From positions 1 to 28,955 of the forward strand of contig DATHTK010000110.1 of assembly GCA_035463295.1 (NCBI GenBank): DNA of 28,955 bases. The letters are read 5' to 3'. Source of the stretch: DATHTK01 sp035463295. GTDB taxonomy: Bacteria; Actinomycetota; Rubrobacteria; Rubrobacterales; Rubrobacteraceae. Every line of letters starts with the position of its first letter. Position 1 is the first letter of the stretch. Positions 22,535-28,955 of this stretch are shown piece after piece. The notes below the pieces were generated by a model. That model was not told the DNA's origin and ran no database searches. It worked only from the letters and a program-made list of their open reading frames with translations. Position numbers and translations under genes: made by a program.

Positions 22535-23049
22535 TCCCTGAACCGGAGAGGGCCCTGGAGCTTCCGTCGGAAGTGGAGGAAGTCTTCCGCGAGTTCCGCA
22601 CCTGCGAGATGTCCACCCTGGCCAGGGACGGGACCCCGATCACCTGGCCCACGCTACCTTTCTGGTACCCCGACGAGGGACGATTCCTTATAACCACTTC
22701 GATCGGGCTGCCGCAGAAGGCCTATAACGTCCGGCGCAACCGACGCGTCTCGCTCCTGTTCTCCGACCCGACGGCGAGTGGTCTGACAGACCCGCCGAGG
22801 GTCCTGGTACAGGGCGACGCCGAAGCTCCCGACGAGGTGGTTACTACGCTCGATGGTTTCGAGGACGAGTTGGGCCGGGTCCTGCGGCGCCAGCCGGCCG
22901 GTGGCTTCTACAGCAGCAACCTCCTCACGCGCTACGTCTTCGAATGGTACTACATGCGGCTGATGATCCACGTTAGGCCCCGCCGCATTCTGTGGTGGCC
23001 CGGAGGAGACTTCGGGCGGCAGCCCACGGGGGCGTACCGTGTGGGATGA
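22531..23049 (+). CDS. FMN split-barrel protein (PPOX/F420-type, first copy)
   Basis: The 172-residue product has the flavin split-barrel look: REFRTCEMSTLARDGTPITWPTLPFWY (about residues 20-46), FLITTSIGLPQKAYNVRRNRRVSLLFSDPT (about 52-81), and VLVQGDAEA (about 90), as in pyridoxamine-phosphate-oxidase-like and F420-binding proteins. Cofactor and substrate cannot be told. The GTG at 22531 overlaps the micro-protein stop (GTGA); a GTG at 22507 would add eight residues. Its last 11 bases overlap the start of the second copy. Confidence 0.84.
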   Translation: MIPEPERALELPSEVEEVFREFRTCEMSTLARDGTPITWPTLPFWYPDEGRFLITTSIGLPQKAYNVRRNRRVSLLFSDPTASGLTDPPRVLVQGDAEAPDEVVTTLDGFEDELGRVLRRQPAGGFYSSNLLTRYVFEWYYMRLMIHVRPRRILWWPGGDFGRQPTGAYRVG

Positions 23050-23506
23050 GATCGTCGAACACCTGGCGGATTTCGAGAGCGCCGTTCTGACGGGGCTGGA
23101 CGCGGAGGGCTACCCGTACAGCGTGCGCTGCCGGCCCCGGCCCGACCCGGCCACGCGGGTATTGCGGGTGCCGCTCCCCGATTACATCCCCATCGAATCC
23201 GGTCCCGCGAGCCTCCTCTGCCACAGGCACGACGAGAACCTGTGGCGCCTGAAGAGCTTCCTCGTGCGCGGGACGCTGAGGCGGGAGGACGGGGCTTGTA
23301 GCCTCCAGCCCCGGCGGTTCGTGCCCGCGGCCGGGATCGGTGGACCGCTGGGCATGGTGCGGTTCGTTCTCGGCTCGCGCAGGACCGCGAAGCGCTACCT
23401 GCGGCGGCGCGGGTTGTCCCGCCCGCATATACCCTGGCGGGAGATCAACGAGCTCAAAGCCCAGGTGCGGGCGGAGAGAGAGTGGCAGGCGGGGCTTCGA
23501 GGATGA
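23039..23506 (+). CDS. FMN split-barrel-like protein (second copy)
   Basis: The 155-residue product seems a shorter, diverged relative of its neighbour: FESAVLTGLDAEGYPYSVRCRPRPD at the start matches the first split-barrel strands, then ASLLCHRHDENLWRLKSFLVRGTLRREDG matches the core. The C-terminus is a charged helix (INELKAQVRAEREWQ). Its GTG start at 23039 lies 11 bases inside the preceding gene. It may form a heterodimer with the first copy, an inference from the coupling. It is convergent with the SARP regulator, 27 bases away. Confidence 0.72.
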   Translation: MWDEIVEHLADFESAVLTGLDAEGYPYSVRCRPRPDPATRVLRVPLPDYIPIESGPASLLCHRHDENLWRLKSFLVRGTLRREDGACSLQPRRFVPAAGIGGPLGMVRFVLGSRRTAKRYLRRRGLSRPHIPWREINELKAQVRAEREWQAGLRG

Positions 23507-23533
23507 CGCCTCCGGTCTGACTCCTCCCGGAAT

Positions 23534-26470
23534 CTACCATTCCACGAGCTTCCAGATTTCGGGCCGCAGCTCTCCTTCGTCTCCGATCTCGGCGAAGATC
23601 TCCACGGCTCGTTTGAGGTGCGTCATGGACTCTTCTCGCCTTCCGGCGGCATGCAGCAGGTCGGCTAGGTTGTTGTGCAGGGCCGCCTCCCGGTGGCGGT
23701 CTCCCAGGGAGATGCACAGGTCCAGGGCGGTCCGGGCCCGTCCCAGGGCCGGTTCGAGCTCGCCGCCGTTTCCGTGAGCGAGCGCCAGGTTGTTGAGGGC
23801 CGCTATCCTAGCTACCGGGTCGTCGAGGGACTCGGCCAACGTCAGGCTCAGCTCCAGGTGGTGGCGCGCCTCTCCGGGATCGCCGCGTCCGCTGGCGAGC
23901 ACCCCCAGCACGTTGTGCGCCTGAGCCAGCGCGCGTTCGTCACCGGCGGCGTCGGCCTCCTCTAGCGCCCGGCGCGCCCGCTCCAGCGCCAGGTCGGGCT
24001 GGTCCCTTTGGTGGGCTACTAGGCTGAGGTCGGCGTACGTTCGGGCTCGTTCGCTGGCGGAGACGGACCCTGCCGGCGCGGAGAGGGCTGCCTCGAGGTG
24101 TCCTTCCGCGAGCTCCCATTCCCCGAGGCGCCGGTAGACGTCGCCCAGCTTGCGCTCGATGCCGGCGAGTCGCTCCCCCTCCCCGAAGGCTCCGGCCGCT
24201 TCGTAGCTCGAGAGCGCTTCGCCGTACTCGCCCAGAAGCGTGTGCAGGTCTCCGATGGCCTCGTGCAGCCCGGCGACGTCCGGGTGTCCTAGCGCGAGCG
24301 CCGCGCGGAAGTGCGAGAGCGCCTCGACGTTGGCGTACAGGCTCCTGGCGTGCTCGCCGGCGAGCTCGAAGTACCGCCCCGCCTCCGCGTCCCGCCCGGC
24401 GAGCTGGTAGTGGCGTGCGATCTGGGCGGCCACCGGGCCGACCTCGCGCCGGCGGCGGGCACGACGGGCGAGCGTCTCGGCGACGCGCCGGTGCAGGAGC
24501 CTCCTCCTCGCCAGGCTCATCTCCTCGTAGACGAGGGCCCGCAGCTTCTCGTGCCCGAAATCGTAGACCGGAGAGCCCTCCAGATCTTCTCCGACCTCCT
24601 CGATCAGACCCTGCCCGACGAGCTCTTCGAGGGCGACGATGGTCTCCTCTTCGCCGCGGCCGCTCGCCTCGCGCGCGGTGTCGAAGTCGAAGGACCTCCC
24701 GATGACGGCCGCGGCGCCGAGCACCTGCCGCTCGCTCTCTCCGACGGTCTCCAGGCGTCCGGCTAGCAGGTCGCGTACGCCTCCCGGCAGCGACCAGGCC
24801 TCGTCCTCGGCGCCGAGATCGCCCTTGGCGATCGCCGCGAGGTACTCCGCGAGAAAGAGCGGCAACCCCTCGGTCTCGTCGTAGAGGCGTCTGCCGAGCT
24901 CTTCCGGCGTCGCTCTCTCTCCGACCACCGCCCCGACCAGCTCCTCGACGGCGGCCCGGTCGAGACGCGGGAGGTGCACCACCGTCGCTGTGCGAGCCCT
25001 CTCCTTCTCCTTGAGCAGCCGGCGCAGACGGTGGTCGGCGGGCACCTCCTCGGCCCGCCAGGTCAGGAGGACGCATGGTTGCCGTCCCGTCCTGCTGCGT
25101 CGCGTGAGGTAGGCGAGCAGATCCAGTGACGCAGCGTCGGCCCAGTGAACGTCGTCGATAAAGAGCACCCCCGGCGGCGGGCCGTCGCAGATCGCCCCCA
25201 CCGCCCGGCAGATGCCCTCGAAGAAGCGGCTCTGGGTGCCCGGTCCCTCGAGCGGCGGGGGAGACGGCAGCCCCGGACGCAGGTCGGCGAGCTCGGGTAC
25301 GAGGCGCCCTACCTCCACCAGCAGGTGCTCGGGCAGGTCAGCGAGTCGGGCGACGAGGTCCTCGCGGCCGGCGGAGAGGCACTCGACAAAGGGACCGTAG
25401 GCGAGGCTTCCCTCACCGGCGTAACAGCGCGCCGCGAGGACCGTGGCCCCCTCCCTCGACGCGTGCTCTATGAACGCCTCGGACAACCGGGTCTTGCCGA
25501 CGCCTGCCTCCCCCTCGATGATCACGAGGTTCCCCTCTCCTTCTGTGGCGTTGTAGGCTCGGAGCAAGGTCTCCCACTCGAGCTGTCGCCCGACGAGTGG
25601 TTCGTCGCGAATCCGATCGACCGCCGGGACTTCTCCCGGCGTCGAAGGCTCGTCGCTCGCGATGCGGGCCGCGGGGGAGCGCCCTTCGGCCAAAGCCGGG
25701 GGCGAGGGCAAGTCGTCCTCCCTTATCGCTTCGTAGAGCCGGGTCGTTTCCACCAGCGGAGTGACCCCGAGTTCGCCCTCGAGGACGCGCACGCACTCCC
25801 GGTACTGGCGTAGTGCGCCGGCGCGCTCGCCGGCCCACGCGTACAGCAGCATCAACCAGCGGTGCGCCGGCTCGTGCAAATGGTCGAGCGTCAGCCAGCG
25901 CCTGGAGTGGGAGATCGCCTTCTCCCACTCCCCGCGCGCCGCCAGACCGCGCGAGAGCCTATCGAGGGCACCGGCCAGCGCGCGGCGCAGCTCCTCGGCC
26001 TCGAAGAACTGCCAGTCGTCGAAGGCGGCGCTGTCGCGCAGCGCGAACCCCGTTAGGAAGTCGTCCCGGTAGAGCCCAACGGCCTCGGCGAGGGGGTCGA
26101 TGCAGGCCGCGCAGACCTCACCCTCCGCGTGGCCGTGCTCGCGGCACTCGCCCAGAAGCTCGCGGAAACGGTCCACGTCGACCCACGTCATCTCCCCGTT
26201 GAGGCCGATGCTCTCCCGGTCGACCTCCAGCCATCCTCCCTCGCGGGCTCCGCTTAACGATGAGAGGGTGCGGCGCAGGGCGGCGCGGGCCCGACTCTGG
26301 CCGTACTCGGGCCACAGGAGGCCCGCCAGCGCATCGCGCGTGTGACGCCGCCCGGTGACGGCCAGGTACGCGAGAAGCGCTATAGCCTTGCGCGTGTCGA
26401 CCTCTACCGGCGCGCCGTCCGCCTCGACGCGCGGCGCACCGAGCAACAACATCGTCGACGTTCGGGTCAC
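23534..26470 (-). CDS. SARP-family regulator with AAA ATPase and TPR domains
   Basis: The 978-residue product has an N-terminal winged-helix region (about 10-95, including TRKAIALLAYLAVTGRRHTRDALAGLLWPE and ALRRTLSSL), a BTAD helical domain (about 100-255, VDVDRFRELL...LHEPAHRWLMLLYAWAGERAGALRQYRECVRVLEGELGVTP), a P-loop ATPase (Walker A GEAGVGKTRL about 315-324; Walker B VLFIDDVHWADAASLDLLAYL about 434), and TPR repeats (about 670-978). This is the AfsR/LuxR-family signal-transducing type, usually activators of specialised pathways. The targets are not adjacent in an obvious way. GTG start at 26470; ATG 26452 is an alternative. Confidence 0.93.
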   Translation of the reverse strand: MTRTSTMLLLGAPRVEADGAPVEVDTRKAIALLAYLAVTGRRHTRDALAGLLWPEYGQSRARAALRRTLSSLSGAREGGWLEVDRESIGLNGEMTWVDVDRFRELLGECREHGHAEGEVCAACIDPLAEAVGLYRDDFLTGFALRDSAAFDDWQFFEAEELRRALAGALDRLSRGLAARGEWEKAISHSRRWLTLDHLHEPAHRWLMLLYAWAGERAGALRQYRECVRVLEGELGVTPLVETTRLYEAIREDDLPSPPALAEGRSPAARIASDEPSTPGEVPAVDRIRDEPLVGRQLEWETLLRAYNATEGEGNLVIIEGEAGVGKTRLSEAFIEHASREGATVLAARCYAGEGSLAYGPFVECLSAGREDLVARLADLPEHLLVEVGRLVPELADLRPGLPSPPPLEGPGTQSRFFEGICRAVGAICDGPPPGVLFIDDVHWADAASLDLLAYLTRRSRTGRQPCVLLTWRAEEVPADHRLRRLLKEKERARTATVVHLPRLDRAAVEELVGAVVGERATPEELGRRLYDETEGLPLFLAEYLAAIAKGDLGAEDEAWSLPGGVRDLLAGRLETVGESERQVLGAAAVIGRSFDFDTAREASGRGEEETIVALEELVGQGLIEEVGEDLEGSPVYDFGHEKLRALVYEEMSLARRRLLHRRVAETLARRARRRREVGPVAAQIARHYQLAGRDAEAGRYFELAGEHARSLYANVEALSHFRAALALGHPDVAGLHEAIGDLHTLLGEYGEALSSYEAAGAFGEGERLAGIERKLGDVYRRLGEWELAEGHLEAALSAPAGSVSASERARTYADLSLVAHQRDQPDLALERARRALEEADAAGDERALAQAHNVLGVLASGRGDPGEARHHLELSLTLAESLDDPVARIAALNNLALAHGNGGELEPALGRARTALDLCISLGDRHREAALHNNLADLLHAAGRREESMTHLKRAVEIFAEIGDEGELRPEIWKLVEW

Positions 26471-26624
26471 GCCTGCATTACCCCACCTACTCCGGTCCCG
26501 GGCGAATCGATGCTCATCGTGCGTAATTATGCGGCCCTCGTCTCAGGAGCGCAACGGTATCTCTGCGATGGCATGCTTCGTAACGGTGCGACGTCGGCTG
26601 GCTGCGGCGTTGACGGGTGGGTTT

Positions 26625-26633
26625 TGCTAGAAT
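26625..26633 (+). promoter_or_regulatory. Extended -10 box (TGCTAGAAT) upstream of pckA
   Basis: TGC-TAGAAT is identical to the msrB box. A TTGACG (26610-26615) lies only 12 bases upstream, too close for a normal -35, so the extended -10 probably does the work. A single TTCGTAACG (26577-26585) lies further upstream. A leader of about 68 bases precedes pckA. Confidence 0.5.
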
Positions 26634-26707
26634 TCGGCCGTTGATCGGCGTAGAGTCCTCCGTTGTCGAGCACTGCGCCGGGATAACCGGGTGGAAGGGC
26701 AAGAGAG

Positions 26708-28318
<1,611 letters not shown>

Positions 28319-28340
28319 CGAAGCCAGCGCAATAAGAGAG

Positions 28341-28367
28341 GGGGCGTGGCTCGAATGGCCACGCCCC
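28341..28367 (+). terminator. Terminator hairpin of pckA
   Basis: GGGGCGTGGC (28341-28350) pairs exactly with GCCACGCCCC (28358-28367) around a seven-base loop. It starts 22 bases after the pckA stop. No T-run follows, so its efficiency is uncertain. Confidence 0.65.
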
Positions 28368-28511
28368 TCGGCTCGCGCGCCCTACCGATCCGCTACCCGA
28401 GCTTCTTCGCGACCTCGGCGTACGCCCGGGGTCGTCTAGCGATTGCAGCTCGAGAGATGGCGGTTTATCTTCGTCCCGCCCGCGGACGGGCTCTTAGTTG
28501 CTCGTCAGATA

Positions 28512-28540
28512 GGTTTCGCTCCGAGAAACCCTTTCGGAGC
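28512..28540 (+). promoter_or_regulatory. Mutually exclusive hairpins upstream of the Pmp3 gene
   Basis: GGTTTC (28512-28517) can pair with GAAACC (28525-28530), or GCTCCGA (28518-28524) can pair with TCGGAGC (28534-28540). The two stems overlap and cannot form together. A TACTAT box (28552-28557) lies just after, about 38 bases before ATG 28595. If transcription starts there, these stems are DNA rather than RNA features. Confidence 0.35.
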
Positions 28541-28594
28541 CCGGACGTAGGTACTATGCAGAACAGCGTTGCTCCCTAAGATCGGAGGAAGGCC

Positions 28595-28729
28595 ATGGAC
28601 CTGGTTCGCATCATAATCGCGATCCTGCTCCCGCCGCTCGGCGTTTTCTTGCAGGTGGGTCTGGGAAAGCAGTTCTGGATCAACATCCTGATGTCGAATC
28701 CTCTGGCACATACGGTATCTCTTCAATAG
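28595..28729 (+). pseudogene. Disrupted Pmp3/YqaE-family small membrane protein
   Basis: The frame starts with GGAGGAAGGCC-ATG and reads MDLVRIIIAILLPPLGVFLQ then VGLGKQFWINIL, which is the first half of Pmp3/YqaE proteins (about 52 residues, normally continuing LTLLGYIPGIIHA). After WINIL it turns into unrelated residues MSNPLAHTVSLQ and stops at 28727, giving 44 codons without the second membrane helix. The start, ribosome binding site and N-terminal half are intact, so it was recently split by the sequence that begins near 28690. Confidence 0.78.
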
Positions 28730-28955
28730 ACTCAAAGGTATCCGACTCCATTGCCTTGGCCCACGCGGCGTTAAAGGCTTGTGCGGCCTCGTCGGTTGGG
28801 GGCAACACGTTCGGATCAAGCGTTATTTCTATCTCGGGCGGACCGCTATTGTAGGCCGTGACTCTGAGACCGATGCGCTCGTACATGGCACGCCTATGCT
28901 CCGGCTCCAGATACCACGGCGCTTGTGCGGCAAGAGCCGTGTAGAGCATGAGCAC
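28680..28955 (-). CDS. C-terminal part of a putative large serine recombinase
   Basis: The visible 91 residues (open at the window edge) include LMLYTALAAQAPWYLEPEHR, RAMYERIGLRVTAY and PEIEITLDPNVLPPTDEAAQ. The pattern of a helix, an xxEHRRxMYERIGLRV segment and a beta strand resembles the tails of large serine integrases, where EERRxLxxRIxxRVxV is common; no catalytic domain is visible, so this is an inference. Its stop codon is formed from the interrupted Pmp3 gene, so the last few residues are host-derived. GC is lower than in the rest of the window. A phage or plasmid protein of another kind is possible. Confidence 0.45.
   Translation of the reverse strand: MLMLYTALAAQAPWYLEPEHRRAMYERIGLRVTAYNSGPPEIEITLDPNVLPPTDEAAQAFNAAWAKAMESDTFESIEEIPYVPEDSTSGC
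28690..28955. mobile_element. Left end of an integrated element inserted in the Pmp3 gene
   Basis: From about 28690 the sequence leaves the Pmp3 reading frame and becomes less GC-rich. A recombinase-like tail gene runs leftward to the junction, the usual position of an integrase gene at an attachment site. The right boundary and the att core cannot be seen. A second half of Pmp3 should mark the far end. Confidence 0.55.

Noticed and set aside
28346..28579. 77-codon plus-strand frame after pckA, and a minus-strand fragment reading AYAEVAKKLG then stop
   Set aside because: The plus frame covers the pckA terminator; the minus fragment is too short to prove a gene relic.

Overview
The window is high-GC bacterial DNA with many GTG and TTG starts, strong GGAGG-type ribosome binding sites and many 4-base (GTGA/ATGA) gene overlaps. 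Gene content points to an actinobacterium, most likely a Rubrobacter-like member of the Rubrobacterales: a RsbU/RsbW/RsbV-type partner-switching cluster, orphan multi-pass sensor modules, a SARP/AAA/TPR giant regulator, F420- and FMN-type oxidoreductases, ATP-type PEP carboxykinase and two-subunit class I fumarase. The taxon is an inference from style and content, not from a marker gene.

Layout. 1-45: 5' part of a tRNA-Val (CAC) on the minus strand. 118-4312: roadblock/LC7 protein plus a coupled small membrane protein, an M50-like membrane protein, then (minus) an LLM flavin oxidoreductase and a long-form IspH, with a stand-alone response regulator divergent from ispH. 4397-6784: FAD monooxygenase, an internally duplicated protein and a HAD phosphatase, tightly packed. 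6967-9835: sparser accessory stretch with small proteins, a PGPGW membrane protein, a universal stress protein, an orphan protein and several hairpins. 9836-11818: msrB and, convergent, the two fumarase subunits.

12263-17778 is one long plus-strand operon: PP2C phosphatase (RsbU-like), HATPase anti-sigma kinase (RsbW-like), two STAS anti-anti-sigma factors, two paralogous unknown proteins and a PYROXD2/CrtI-like FAD oxidoreductase. A decayed C-terminal piece of the sensor module encoded at 17903-20418 lies just upstream (about 12045-12165). 17903-21850 is a second operon: two paralogous multi-pass membrane sensor-like proteins, then a mercuric reductase/dihydrolipoamide dehydrogenase-like flavoprotein, all overlapping. 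22015-23506 holds a small membrane protein, a 39-residue micro-protein overlapping the next start, and two tandem FMN split-barrel-like proteins. 23534-26470 (minus) is a 978-residue SARP-type regulator, and 26708-28318 is pckA.

The most notable points are: (1) at the right edge a Pmp3/YqaE gene (from 28595) is broken near base 28690, where lower-GC sequence begins carrying, on the minus strand, what looks like the tail of a large serine recombinase, so the window probably ends in the left end of an integrated element; (2) direct repeats of CGTAACG with 11-12 base periodicity lie upstream of both the partner-switching operon (12200-12218) and the 22015 operon (21933-21963), suggesting one OmpR-family regulator acts on both; (3) an unannotated-size, translationally coupled micro-protein gene at 22415-22534; (4) four tandem paralogue pairs within 11 kb; (5) a Cys-to-Ser change at a presumed iron-sulfur ligand of the fumarase alpha subunit.
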